Part shown: positions 40,477-49,972 of the stretch, in pieces
Numbering within the stretch: the stretch's first letter is position 1
Layout of the letters: each line of letters begins with the position of its first letter
NCBI GenBank assembly: GCA_030843315.1
Contig: JAUUPT010000026.1
Coordinates: forward strand, 1 to 50,434
Reading direction: 5' to 3'
Origin: Bacteroidaceae bacterium
GTDB lineage: Bacteria > Bacteroidota > Bacteroidia > Bacteroidales > Bacteroidaceae
DNA length: 50,434 nt
The notes under the pieces: generated by a model
The model's input: only the letters and a program-made list of their open reading frames with translations
Told to the model about the DNA's origin: nothing
Database searches by the model: none
Program-made: the position numbers and the translations under genes

Positions 40477-43400
40477 ATGAAAAACACCAATTATTACTTG
40501 AAGCCCCTCGGGCTGCTATTTTTGTTGTGCCTGATACCATTGTTCGCATTCTCACAGAACATTACGGTGAAAGGCATAGTAAAAGACGCCATCGGCGAAC
40601 CGGTAATCGGTGCCAGCGTCGTAGAAAAAGGCACGACCAATGGTATCACCAGTGATATCGATGGCAACTTTACCCTCACAGTTCCCCGAAATGCTACATT
40701 AGTCTTTTCTTTCGTGGGCTATCAAACCCAGGAAATAGCATTGAACGGGCGGAACTTCCTGACTGTTACATTACAAGATGATACGAAATTGCTGGATGAA
40801 GTAGTCGTTATCGGTTACGGTACGCAACGTAAAGAAGCGGTAACCGGTTCGGTGGCTTCCATGCGTGGCGACGAACTCCGGGCGATACAGACCGGTAACG
40901 TGACGAGCGCTTTGCAGAACCGCGTGGCAGGTGTGGAAATGACGCAAACGTCTTCCAAACCCGGTGCCGGAATGCAGATACGTATTCGTGGTACGCGCTC
41001 ACTGAGTGCCAGCAACGACCCGCTGGTTGTACTCGACGGTATTCCTTTCGCAGGTTCCATCAGCGACATCGACCCCAACAGCATCAAGAGCCTCGACATC
41101 CTGAAGGATGCTTCGGCAACTGCCATCTACGGTTCGCGTGGTGCCAACGGCGTTATCCTGATAACGACCCTCCGCGGAAGCAAAGGACAAAAGCCACAGG
41201 TGAGTTATAGCGGTTACTACGGATTCAAGAACGCCATCAAGTTCCCGATGATGAACGGCGAACAGTTCGTGAAACTGCGTGCGGAAGCTGCCAGAACCAT
41301 CAAGGAACTGGGACTGACTACCGCTCCGGTAACCAACTCCGTAGACGAATCGGACGATGTGAACACCGACTGGCAGGACATGATGTACCGCACCGGTATC
41401 ATCACCAACCACGACGTCAATGTAACCAAGGGTTCGGAAGACGGTAACTACGCCTTCGGTGCAAGTTACTACCTCGACCAGTCCCCCCTCCCCACCCAGC
41501 AATACAGCCGTATAGCACTGCGCGCTTCTATCGACCAGAATGTGGGTAAGTATGTAAAGGTAGGATTAACGTCCAACAACAACTACAGCAAAACGGAAGG
41601 TAACCAGTTGGGTACGGGTGATGTGATTTCTACTTCCCCCATTGCCAATCCTTATAATGAGGACGGCACTCTGAAGAGAGCTGTAAAGGTGGGTGCTGCC
41701 GAAACTTATCCGGTCTGGACCAAAAAGACACTGGAAGATGCCGACGAGAAGTGGGTGAGCGAAGAAAAGGCTTTTGCCTCTTACAACAGCCTTTATGGCG
41801 AAATCAGCGCTCCGTGGATAGAAGGTTTGAAATACCGCATCAATATCGGTTTGAATGCCCGCCTGACTACAGGCGGCAGCTTTACGGGAATCGGCGTGAA
41901 CAATACAAGTGACGCGAAAGCACCGTCATCTGCCTCTATCAGCAACGGACTGACCACTAACTGGACCGTGGAAAACATGATTACTTACGACCGCACCTTT
42001 GCTGAAAAGCATAACATCAATGTTGTCGGCCTGTACTCCGCCGAAGAAACCCGCTACAACCGTTCGGGTGTTTCTGCAAGAGATTTCCCGGCAGACCACT
42101 TCCAGTACTACGATCTGTCGAAGGCAGAAGGTGAGATTATCCTCAATCCGGGCAGCCAGGGTTACTCAAAGAGCGGCTTAATGTCATGGATGGGGCGTGC
42201 AATGTACTCCTATGATGACAAATACATGGCAAGCGTTACGTTCCGTGCCGATGCTTCCTCACGTCTGGCAAAAGGCCACCAATGGCATACATATCCTGCC
42301 GTATCAGCCGGTTGGAACATTCATAAGGAAGCCTTTATGGAAAACCTGACATGGATTGACCAGTTGAAAGTGCGCGTAGGTTACGGTGAAACATCCAACC
42401 AGTCCGTTGATCCTTATAAGACACTCGGATTGCTGGGCACACGCCTCTACAACTACGGCGACCTTTACCAGACCGGTTATGTACTGTCCGAACTGCCTAA
42501 TGCAAAATTGGGATGGGAGTACACTACAACCTGGAACTACGGTGTCAACTTCTCACTGTTCAACAACAGATTGAGCGGTTCTATCGAATACTATACCCAG
42601 CACACTAAAGACATCCTGTTGCAGGTTAGTCTGCCCAGTACTTCAGGTGTAGGTTCTTATATGGCAAATATCGGAGAGACCGAAAACAAAGGTTTTGAAG
42701 TCTCTTTGAACGGTGTGATACTGGACAACGTGAACGGATGGACCTGGGAAGCAGGCCTCAACTTCTATCATAATAAGAACAAGCTGGTGAAGCTGAATTC
42801 AGATCAAAAGCAAGACGAAGGTAACTGGTGGTTCACAGGAAAGTCCATCAACGTGATTTACGACTACGAGAAGATAGGTCTCTGGCAAGCCGGCGAAGAA
42901 GAAATAATGAAGATTCTGGAACCAGATGGCAACATCGGTATGATTAAGGTGAAGTACAACGGAGACTATGACGAAAACGGAAAGCCCGTCAGAGCCATCG
43001 ACCCGAACGACCGCCAAGTTATGGAAATGGATCCTAAATTCCAGGGCGGTTTCAATACCCGCGTAGCATACAAAGGCATCGACCTGTCCATCGTAGGCGG
43101 TTATCAACATGGCGGTAAGCTGGTTTCTACACTCTATGGTGGCACCAGTTACCTCAACCTTCTGACCGGACGCCGTAACAACGTGGATGTGGATTACTGG
43201 ACACCCGAGCATACCAATGCCAAGTATCCGAGACCGGGCGGACTTACCAACAATGATAATCCGAAGTACGCCAACAGTATGGCTATCTTCTCCGCCTCAT
43301 ATATGAAGATCCGTAACATCACGCTGGGTTACAATGTACCGAAAGGGTTCCTGAACCAGTTTGGTCTTGCCAGCCTGCGCGTTTATGCCACTGTACAGAA

Positions 43401-43581
43401 CCCGTTCGTATTCTTCTCGCCCTACAACGACGAGACAGGACTTGATCCCGAACCGAACTCCCGCTATAACGAGAACCAGGCAGTTACCACTTCCCAATAT
43501 GCCAATAAGGGAATGTCATTGGTAGCTTACAATACTCCGGCTACACGCAACTTCCTGTTCGGTCTTAATATATCATTCTAA
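40477..43581 (+). CDS. SusC/RagA family TonB-dependent transporter
   Basis: A 1034-residue outer membrane transporter. The signal peptide (about residues 1-27, ending AFSQ) runs directly into the carboxypeptidase-like domain (VKGIVKDAIGEPVIGASVVE), with no STN domain. Then come the TonB-box-like DEVVVIGYGTQRKEAV, a plug with IRIRGTRSLSASNDPLVVLDG and a 22-strand barrel ending in FGLNISF. The absence of STN fits control by the adjacent HTCS and not by a FecR/sigma pair. It leads the susC2-susD2 operon (19 bp between the genes). Together with the hexuronate MFS and GH67 genes nearby it may import glucuronoxylan fragments; that assignment is inferred. Confidence 0.95.
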   Translation: MKNTNYYLKPLGLLFLLCLIPLFAFSQNITVKGIVKDAIGEPVIGASVVEKGTTNGITSDIDGNFTLTVPRNATLVFSFVGYQTQEIALNGRNFLTVTLQDDTKLLDEVVVIGYGTQRKEAVTGSVASMRGDELRAIQTGNVTSALQNRVAGVEMTQTSSKPGAGMQIRIRGTRSLSASNDPLVVLDGIPFAGSISDIDPNSIKSLDILKDASATAIYGSRGANGVILITTLRGSKGQKPQVSYSGYYGFKNAIKFPMMNGEQFVKLRAEAARTIKELGLTTAPVTNSVDESDDVNTDWQDMMYRTGIITNHDVNVTKGSEDGNYAFGASYYLDQSPLPTQQYSRIALRASIDQNVGKYVKVGLTSNNNYSKTEGNQLGTGDVISTSPIANPYNEDGTLKRAVKVGAAETYPVWTKKTLEDADEKWVSEEKAFASYNSLYGEISAPWIEGLKYRINIGLNARLTTGGSFTGIGVNNTSDAKAPSSASISNGLTTNWTVENMITYDRTFAEKHNINVVGLYSAEETRYNRSGVSARDFPADHFQYYDLSKAEGEIILNPGSQGYSKSGLMSWMGRAMYSYDDKYMASVTFRADASSRLAKGHQWHTYPAVSAGWNIHKEAFMENLTWIDQLKVRVGYGETSNQSVDPYKTLGLLGTRLYNYGDLYQTGYVLSELPNAKLGWEYTTTWNYGVNFSLFNNRLSGSIEYYTQHTKDILLQVSLPSTSGVGSYMANIGETENKGFEVSLNGVILDNVNGWTWEAGLNFYHNKNKLVKLNSDQKQDEGNWWFTGKSINVIYDYEKIGLWQAGEEEIMKILEPDGNIGMIKVKYNGDYDENGKPVRAIDPNDRQVMEMDPKFQGGFNTRVAYKGIDLSIVGGYQHGGKLVSTLYGGTSYLNLLTGRRNNVDVDYWTPEHTNAKYPRPGGLTNNDNPKYANSMAIFSASYMKIRNITLGYNVPKGFLNQFGLASLRVYATVQNPFVFFSPYNDETGLDPEPNSRYNENQAVTTSQYANKGMSLVAYNTPATRNFLFGLNISF

Positions 43582-43600
43582 CCCTTTAAAAGATTAAGAT

Positions 43601-45553
43601 ATGAAAAGTATATATACAAAAATTCTTCTGGGAACCATGGTCATTTCATCCTTCCTCACAGGATGTTCTGATATCTTAGATGAGCAGCCCCGCAACATTT
43701 ACGAGCCCGGCTTCTTTGAAACCGAACAGGGCGTAGTCGGTGGCCTGACAGGGCTATACACCAGCCTGCGCAGGGTTTACGGACAACCCTACTACTATAA
43801 TGCCTGCGAAACCGGTACGGATGAGTACACCTTCGGTTCGCAGGGCGATGCCAATTTCCAGAATGCCGACTTGAGCGTTCAAGGCAAAATACCCGATGCA
43901 GAAACCAGCCGCTTCGATGTAATATGGAACGTGGCTTACTCTGCCATCAACAATGCCAGTGCCATCATCGACAACGGTACAAAGGCTGAAATGCCTGTGG
44001 CACTTACCGCTGAAGCACGTTTCTTCCGCGCCTTCTACTACTTCCAGTTGGTACAAGCCTTCGGCGGTGTACCCCTGGACCTGGGTGGCGGTGAATTGGC
44101 AGCCAACACCTCACCGACGCGAGTTTCTACCCGTAACACGGTGCCCGAGGTTTACACAAGAGGCATATTCCCCGACCTGATTACTGCCGTAGCCGACCTG
44201 CCCGAAACACCCCGTGTGACCGGAGCAGTGACCAAGAACACAGCGCGTCTGATACTTGCCAAAGCATACCTTACTTACGGCTGGTGGCTGGAAAACCCGA
44301 ATGACATTCCTACTTATCCGACCTGCGACCGCAACGATCCGGACGGAAAGGACAAAGCATGGTACTTCCAACAAGCATACGACGTATCAATGACGGCTAT
44401 CAACAATCCGGGCGTATACGGTCTGCAACCCACATTCTACGATGTACACGAGTTCTTGCAAGACCGCAACAAGGAAATCATGTTCTATGCCGACCACAAC
44501 GAAGAAAGCGCAGCTTACAATGAAAGTAACGTGACCGGATGGGATGGCGCTCCAAGTGGAGACACTTCCGCACAGAACCAGGCCGTATGGATGGTGACAT
44601 GGTACTTCCAGCAAGTAATGAGCAGTACTTCATCAAGCTCATGGTCTGCCAAGAGCCCGTTCTTCCGTACCGTGAAGGCCGGACAGACGTTCAGCCGTAT
44701 GTGGAGCCGTATGGCACCTCCTATCGACGTATTCGAAAAGGCATTTGCCGAAAAGACCGTCGACTCTCGTTTCGACGGTACGTTCTCGGTAGTTTATCCG
44801 GCTACGTTCCAATTCGAGAACGGTGGTCCGTCGGTAATGTACAATGCCAACTACCTGCCGATATATCCGGGCGATCCTGCTTTGACGTTCTTGCCCGAAG
44901 ATCCGGGAAGCATCAATTATAGCAATAGCCCTTACAACAGTGCCATGGGACTGGGCGTTCTGCCAAGCCGTGCCGACTATGTGGTGCCTTTGACCAAGAT
45001 CTCACGTACCGTATTCCCCGGACTGTGGAAACTGGGTGTAGCCCGCAAGGGAACCGACTATAACGACGATAAGGTGGCAAGTACCCGTCCGTTCAATATC
45101 CTGAAATACTCCGAGTTCTATTTCATCGCTGCCGAAGCAGCCGTGAAGGGAGCTACCGGCAGCATGGATGCCAGAAGCCTGATAAACGTAATCCGCGCCC
45201 GTGCCGGCAAGTGGAAATTCAGTGTAGCCGAGAATAAGGAAAAGATACAAGACAACAGCGCTGCCATGGTAGCTGCCACCCCTGCTACTATCGACATCAA
45301 CTACATCTTGATGGAACGCAGCCGTGAGTATTACGGTGACGGTTTCCGTTGGTTCGACCTGGCTCGTACCCAGAAGTGGGAAGAGTTTGCAAGCACCTAC
45401 AAAGTAAGCCCGAATGTGGGTGAAGCACCCACCGTAGTGCAACGCTACATCGAGAAGTATATGTATCTGCGCCCCATCCCCACAAGCCAGTTGGATAAAC
45501 TGGAAGGTGACGATGCTTATAAGAAGAACTTCCAGAACCCGGGATACAATTAA
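43601..45553 (+). CDS. SusD/RagB family outer membrane lipoprotein
   Basis: A 650-residue surface lipoprotein with a signal peptide and lipobox Cys (FLTGCSDILDEQPRN), the SusD N-terminal region (EARFFRAFYYFQLVQAFGGV), and a C-terminal RagB region (EFYFIAAEAAVKGA, ILMERSREYYGDGFRWFDLAR). At 650 residues it is longer than most SusD proteins (about 500-550); the extra length lies in the middle (about residues 260-440) and may enlarge the ligand lid, as seen in SusD proteins of xylan loci. It partners with the preceding SusC. A strong terminator follows. Confidence 0.94.
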   Translation: MKSIYTKILLGTMVISSFLTGCSDILDEQPRNIYEPGFFETEQGVVGGLTGLYTSLRRVYGQPYYYNACETGTDEYTFGSQGDANFQNADLSVQGKIPDAETSRFDVIWNVAYSAINNASAIIDNGTKAEMPVALTAEARFFRAFYYFQLVQAFGGVPLDLGGGELAANTSPTRVSTRNTVPEVYTRGIFPDLITAVADLPETPRVTGAVTKNTARLILAKAYLTYGWWLENPNDIPTYPTCDRNDPDGKDKAWYFQQAYDVSMTAINNPGVYGLQPTFYDVHEFLQDRNKEIMFYADHNEESAAYNESNVTGWDGAPSGDTSAQNQAVWMVTWYFQQVMSSTSSSSWSAKSPFFRTVKAGQTFSRMWSRMAPPIDVFEKAFAEKTVDSRFDGTFSVVYPATFQFENGGPSVMYNANYLPIYPGDPALTFLPEDPGSINYSNSPYNSAMGLGVLPSRADYVVPLTKISRTVFPGLWKLGVARKGTDYNDDKVASTRPFNILKYSEFYFIAAEAAVKGATGSMDARSLINVIRARAGKWKFSVAENKEKIQDNSAAMVAATPATIDINYILMERSREYYGDGFRWFDLARTQKWEEFASTYKVSPNVGEAPTVVQRYIEKYMYLRPIPTSQLDKLEGDDAYKKNFQNPGYN

Positions 45554-45589
45554 TCAGTTTCTGTCAGTTTTCAATTTGTTAGTATAGTA

Positions 45590-45633
45590 AAGCCGCAGGC
45601 AAGGCATTGAGTTATTTGCCTGCGGCTTCTTTT
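45590..45633 (+). terminator. intrinsic terminator of the susC2-susD2 operon
   Basis: AAGCCGCAGGCAA (45590-45602) pairs with TTGCCTGCGGCTT (45616-45628), followed by CTTTTAT. It lies 37 bp past the susD stop and faces the convergent sigma gene. Confidence 0.88.
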
Positions 45634-45692
45634 ATGATAAAGTTGATGCAGAAGACCGGGAAGTGCGTATTGCAAGCAGAGGAGAATGTTTC

Positions 45693-46256
45693 TTAGATAA
45701 ACAAGAGAAGACAATAATAGTAATCCGTGAGGTATTTGCGTAGTTTCTTGTAGGCTGTCTTCTTGAGCGTATGCACGGTTTCGGTAGAGACGTTAAGCTG
45801 TTCGGCTATTTCGGGGTTCTTTTTCCCCTCTAAGGCAAGTTGCATGATAGCTCTCATTTGTCCGGGAAGTTTTTCAATGGCGTCCGAAAGTATCCTGAAG
45901 GTTTCTTCCTCCACCACGGTGTCATGGAAGAAGTCATCCGCTTTCTTCGCCATCACCTTCTGTTCGTATTCACGGGCCACTTTTGAGTGTTCGAGTTCGT
46001 TCAGGGCGCGATTGCGCACGGCTGTATAAAGAAAAGCTTTGACTTGATGCAGATAGAAGAAATCATCTTTTATCTGCCACAACTTGGCAAATACATCTTG
46101 CACAACGTCTGCTGACATATCCGTATCTTCCATGTACTGGAAAGCAAACGAACAGAGCGTCGCATAATATTTACTGAAAATATTATGAAACTCCTGTTCA
46201 TCCAACCGTATACTCACGACGGAATGAGATTCATCTTTTATCAGAGTTAGTGCCAT
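45693..46256 (-). CDS. RNA polymerase sigma-70 factor, ECF subfamily
   Basis: A 187-residue ECF sigma factor of the Bacteroidota type. Region 2 (about residues 25-90, YATLCSFAFQYMEDTDMSAD and VVQDVFAKLW) and region 4 (about 125-175, KLPGQMRAIMQLALEGKKNPE, with the helix-turn-helix IAEQLNVSTETVHTLKKTAYK) are complete. Such factors are normally followed at once by a fecR gene, then STN-type susC and susD. Here the next gene downstream is the convergent susD2. The FecR without a sigma partner lies on the same strand at 34086-35261, so the two may be a separated pair. No TAnnTTTG box is seen upstream. Confidence 0.93.
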   Translation of the reverse strand: MALTLIKDESHSVVSIRLDEQEFHNIFSKYYATLCSFAFQYMEDTDMSADVVQDVFAKLWQIKDDFFYLHQVKAFLYTAVRNRALNELEHSKVAREYEQKVMAKKADDFFHDTVVEEETFRILSDAIEKLPGQMRAIMQLALEGKKNPEIAEQLNVSTETVHTLKKTAYKKLRKYLTDYYYCLLLFI

Positions 46257-46303
46257 AAACTATAATTGCGGGTGCTAATATAGTTAATTAGTACATTAAA
46301 TAC

Positions 46304-46311
46304 TATATTTG
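46304..46311 (+). promoter_or_regulatory. -7 box (TATATTTG) for the hexuronate MFS gene
   Basis: An exact TAnnTTTG match 27 bp before the MFS ATG, in a very AT-rich divergent region shared with the sigma gene. A -33 TTG is not visible. Confidence 0.45.
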
Positions 46312-46337
46312 TGATAAATACATTAAATTAAAATATA

Positions 46338-47882
46338 ATGAATACACTCAGAAACGCAATGGGCAAAATGACTAATTATCGTTGGGCTATTTGCGCGATG
46401 CTATTTTTTGCGACTACCGTTAATTACCTCGACCGACAGGTGCTTTCCCTTACCTGGAAAGACTTTATCGCTCCCGAATTCCACTGGACTGATAACGATT
46501 ACGGTACTATCACTTCCATATTCTCCATTATATATGCGTTCAGCATGTTGTTTGCCGGTCGTTTCATCGACTGGATGGGTACGAAGAAAGGCTACTTATG
46601 GTCGATTGGAATATGGTCGATAGGCGCCTGCCTCCATGCAGCCTGCGGATATGCCACCGAAATGTGGGTGGGGCTGGACAACTCCAATGCCCTGATAGCC
46701 GTAGAAACCGGTTCGGTGATGGCAGTCACCATTGCCACGGTCAGCGTCTACTTCTTCCTTGCTGCCCGTTTCATACTGGCACTGGGCGAGGCCGGCAACT
46801 TCCCGGCTGCTATTAAGGTAACTGCCGAATACTTTCCCAAGAAAGACCGTGCCTATGCCACCAGCATCTTCAATGCCGGCGCCACGGTGGGTGCACTCGC
46901 CGCCCCTATCACCATTCCCTTGCTTGCCCGGTACTTCAAGGAGATAGGCATCGGCAACGGTTGGGAGATGGCTTTCATCGTAATCGGTGCACTGGGTTTT
47001 ATCTGGATGGGGCTGTGGGTATTCATATATACCGAGCCCCGCAAGAGCAAGCACGTGAACGAGGCGGAACTGGAATATATAGAACAAGACAAGTACGAAG
47101 CCGGCGCCGTAGTCGTCCCCGAAGGCACAGAAGAAAAGAAGTTGAGCTTCCTGCAATGCTTCTGCTACAAGCAGACATGGGCCTTTGCCTCCGGCAAGTT
47201 TATGACGGACGGTGTATGGTGGTTCTTCCTCTTCTGGACGCCCGCCTATATCAGTGACGTATACGGGTTCTCTTCGGACAGCCCGACGGCGATGTTGCTC
47301 ATCTTCGTGCTCTATGCCATTACCATGCTGTCCATCTACGGCGGCAAGCTGCCGAGTATTATCATCAGCAGAACCGGGATGAATCCCTATGCGGCGCGTA
47401 TGCGTGCCATGCTGATATTTGCTTTCTTCCCGTTGCTGGCATTGTTTGCGCAGCCTTTGGGTAATTATTCCTATTGGTTTCCGGTGGTCATCATCGGTAT
47501 TGCCGGTGCTGCCCATCAGGCCTGGTCGGCAAACATATTCTCCACGGTAAGCGATATGTTCCCCAGGACGGCGATTGCTACGGTTACGGGTATCGGCGGC
47601 ATGGCAGGCGGCGTAGGTTCCTACATTATCAATAAGGGTTCCGGTATGCTGTTTTCCTATGCAGCAGGCACTACCATAGCCAACGGCACCGAGGTGGAGA
47701 TGACCAAGGAGATGCTGCACCACGGGGCACAGTACGCCCGTCCGGCTATGGAGTTCATGGGGTTCTCCGGCAAGCCTGCCGGCTACTTCATCATCTTCTG
47801 CATCTGCGCAGTGGCCTACCTGATAGGTTGGTTGATAATGAAGGCATTGGTTCCTAAATATAAGCCGATTGTTATAGATTAA
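46338..47882 (+). CDS. MFS transporter, anion:cation symporter (ExuT-like hexuronate) type
   Basis: A 514-residue inner membrane transporter with twelve predicted helices. The first helix and loop (ICAMLFFATTVNYLDRQVLS) and the helix 2-3 loop (FAGRFIDWMGTKKGYLWSIG) are characteristic of the ACS family, which includes the hexuronate carrier ExuT. The segment LGEAGNFPAAIKVTAEYFPK is diagnostic of that group. Two insertions (about residues 105-135 and 445-475) make it longer than E. coli ExuT (about 430). Glucuronate released by the neighbouring GH67 enzyme is the likely substrate. It ends at a bidirectional terminator facing that gene. Confidence 0.9.
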   Translation: MNTLRNAMGKMTNYRWAICAMLFFATTVNYLDRQVLSLTWKDFIAPEFHWTDNDYGTITSIFSIIYAFSMLFAGRFIDWMGTKKGYLWSIGIWSIGACLHAACGYATEMWVGLDNSNALIAVETGSVMAVTIATVSVYFFLAARFILALGEAGNFPAAIKVTAEYFPKKDRAYATSIFNAGATVGALAAPITIPLLARYFKEIGIGNGWEMAFIVIGALGFIWMGLWVFIYTEPRKSKHVNEAELEYIEQDKYEAGAVVVPEGTEEKKLSFLQCFCYKQTWAFASGKFMTDGVWWFFLFWTPAYISDVYGFSSDSPTAMLLIFVLYAITMLSIYGGKLPSIIISRTGMNPYAARMRAMLIFAFFPLLALFAQPLGNYSYWFPVVIIGIAGAAHQAWSANIFSTVSDMFPRTAIATVTGIGGMAGGVGSYIINKGSGMLFSYAAGTTIANGTEVEMTKEMLHHGAQYARPAMEFMGFSGKPAGYFIIFCICAVAYLIGWLIMKALVPKYKPIVID

Positions 47883-47887
47883 GCACG

Positions 47888-47922
47888 AAAAAAGGAGATA
47901 GCCGGCGGTTATCTCCTTTTTT
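47888..47922. terminator. bidirectional intrinsic terminator
   Basis: AAAAAAGGAGATA (47888-47900) pairs with TATCTCCTTTTTT (47910-47922). U runs form on both strands, and it lies between the convergent MFS and GH67 genes. Confidence 0.9.
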
Positions 47923-47956
47923 CTTTCATGTCACCCTCCCCAAAGGATACAACTCA

Positions 47957-49963
47957 CTACCTTCTTTCGTTCAGCATCTTTGCCGAAGGGCGCTCATGGT
48001 TATGGATGGGAAGCTTCACTTGCTTCAAGTCATCCAACTCATGGATGGGGCGCTCTATATCAGCAGGAATGGGCATTCCGGAGAACTCCCGGAAGTAGAG
48101 CAGGCAGGCATCTTTCCACCATACGGCATCACGTGCCTGTATCTTCAAGCGGGACTGTACGGCCTGGAAGCGCTCGCAGTCAATGTATGGTTCCGCTTTG
48201 TCCCATATCTTCTGGAACTCCCGCACTTGCTGCACGCCGTGGTCGTAGCGGTAGCAGAGTTCATCCCAGAGGGTACGTCCGGTGTGCATCCGGTGCTGCC
48301 AGGGGGCGTGGTGGAACCACAGAAGATAGGCGTCGGGGCAGGTGGCAATGTCGTCGTAGAGGCGGCAGAGGGCATCGGGATATTGCGCGGTGCCGTTGCT
48401 GCCCGTATGGGTGCGGTCGAAGCCGATGCCTGCCTTATCCGCCTTATGATAGTAAGACGGCATCCAGTCGGGACGTGCACCGGGGACGTCGCACCAGGGT
48501 TCGGGACCATAATGGTGTCCCCAGGCAAAGATGTGGTGCAGGCCAAGGGGCATCATGTAGTCTACTACGGCTTCACGGCTGTCCAGCATCATCTGCTTCA
48601 AGTCGGGAAGCAAAGTATCGAAAGTCTGCTTCAACCATTCATCCGCTATTTCTTCGGAAGAGAGAGTCGGGTTCCATGCCAGGCGGCCGAAGGCATACCA
48701 GTTAGCTTGTGCAAAGTGGTGTCCGCACCAGTTGGTATCGGTGCCGATATTGGCAACGCCTGCCATAGCCTTCAGCGAGGCGGGGGGCACGAAGCTGAAG
48801 AACTCTTTCCACATGGGAGCCAGGAAGGCAAGGTGGTTGGAGAAGCCGAGGTACTCTTGCGTGATCTGGAACTCTACCATCTGCGCCGTCTGCGGCATGG
48901 CGCCGAAGAGGGGGCTGTAGGGTTCGCGCGGTTGGAAGTCCACGGGGCCGTTCTTTATCTGCACGATGACGTTGTCGCGGAACTGTCCGTCCAGTGGCTG
49001 AAACTCCAGGTAGGCCTGCTTGGCGCGGTCGGCATCGGTGGGGCTGTAGACAAAAGCGCGCCACATGACGATGCCTTTGTAGGGCTTCAGCGCATCCGCC
49101 AGCATATTGGCGCCCTGGGCGTGCGTGCGGTCGAAGTCGCACGGGCCGGGCTGACCTTCGGAGTTGGCTTTCACCAGGAAGCCGCCGAAGTCGGGGATGA
49201 GGCGGTAGATTTCTTTGATCCGCTTCTTCCACCAAGCGATGACGTCCTTGTCCAGCGGGTCGGCGGTGGGCAGTCCGCCCAACTGCATGGGCGAGGCGAA
49301 GTTGATGGAGAGATAGGTGCGGATGCCGTAAGGACGGAAGACGTCCGCCAGCGCCCGCACCTTCTGCAGGTATTCGTCAGAGAGAATTTGAGAAGAAGCA
49401 TTGACGTTGTTCACCACCGTGCCGTTGATGCCGATGGAGGCATTGGCACGGGCATAGTCGGCATAGCGGGGGGAGAGGGTGGCGGGCAGGGAGTCCCAGT
49501 CCCACAAGGACTGTCCGGCATAGCCGCGTTCCACACTGCGGTCCAGGTTGTCCCAGTGGTTGAGAATGCGCAGGCCGTAGGCGGGATGTTCTTTAATATC
49601 CAGCCGGGAGAGGTCGGCACCGGTATCTTGCAGGCGCAGCAGGTGGAAGGCGCCGTAGAGCAGGCCGCGTTCGCCGGCAGAGGTGATGGTGACCTGCTGC
49701 CCGTCGGTGCGGATGGCGTAGCCTTCTTCGCCCAAGGCACGCGAGTCTTTGCTGCGCTGAAGGTTCAAGGCTACGGGGGCGCCCTTCCAGCCGCGTTGCA
49801 GTTCGGCACGGGCAACGTCGAGCAGGGGCGATTGACGGTTACAGGTTACGGCGGCACTCCCGTCCAGGGAATGGCGGAGCCACAGGCGGCTGCCGTCTTC
49901 CGCCAGGGCGGGACGCAAGAAGCAGATTGCAAGAAGCAAAATAGTAAGTTTCTTCATTTTCAT
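47957..49963 (-). CDS. alpha-glucuronidase, glycoside hydrolase family 67, exported
   Basis: A 668-residue enzyme that removes (4-O-methyl-)glucuronic acid from the ends of xylo-oligosaccharides. A signal peptide (about residues 1-21, ending RPALA) is followed by the N-terminal alpha/beta domain and the GH67 barrel, with YGLRILNHWDNLDRSVERGY, TYLSINFASP, the general acid E269 (VKANSEGQPGPCDF), the Asp of FQPLDGQFRDN and the Glu of VEFQITQEYLGF. A helical C-terminal domain follows. These match the Glu/Asp/Glu set of the family. The enzyme acts on small fragments, so it works after endo-xylanases not present in this window. It starts 9 bp after a Gfo/Idh/MocA gene, so they form an operon. Confidence 0.95.
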   Translation of the reverse strand: MKMKKLTILLLAICFLRPALAEDGSRLWLRHSLDGSAAVTCNRQSPLLDVARAELQRGWKGAPVALNLQRSKDSRALGEEGYAIRTDGQQVTITSAGERGLLYGAFHLLRLQDTGADLSRLDIKEHPAYGLRILNHWDNLDRSVERGYAGQSLWDWDSLPATLSPRYADYARANASIGINGTVVNNVNASSQILSDEYLQKVRALADVFRPYGIRTYLSINFASPMQLGGLPTADPLDKDVIAWWKKRIKEIYRLIPDFGGFLVKANSEGQPGPCDFDRTHAQGANMLADALKPYKGIVMWRAFVYSPTDADRAKQAYLEFQPLDGQFRDNVIVQIKNGPVDFQPREPYSPLFGAMPQTAQMVEFQITQEYLGFSNHLAFLAPMWKEFFSFVPPASLKAMAGVANIGTDTNWCGHHFAQANWYAFGRLAWNPTLSSEEIADEWLKQTFDTLLPDLKQMMLDSREAVVDYMMPLGLHHIFAWGHHYGPEPWCDVPGARPDWMPSYYHKADKAGIGFDRTHTGSNGTAQYPDALCRLYDDIATCPDAYLLWFHHAPWQHRMHTGRTLWDELCYRYDHGVQQVREFQKIWDKAEPYIDCERFQAVQSRLKIQARDAVWWKDACLLYFREFSGMPIPADIERPIHELDDLKQVKLPIHNHERPSAKMLNERR

Positions 49964-49972
49964 CGGGTATTA

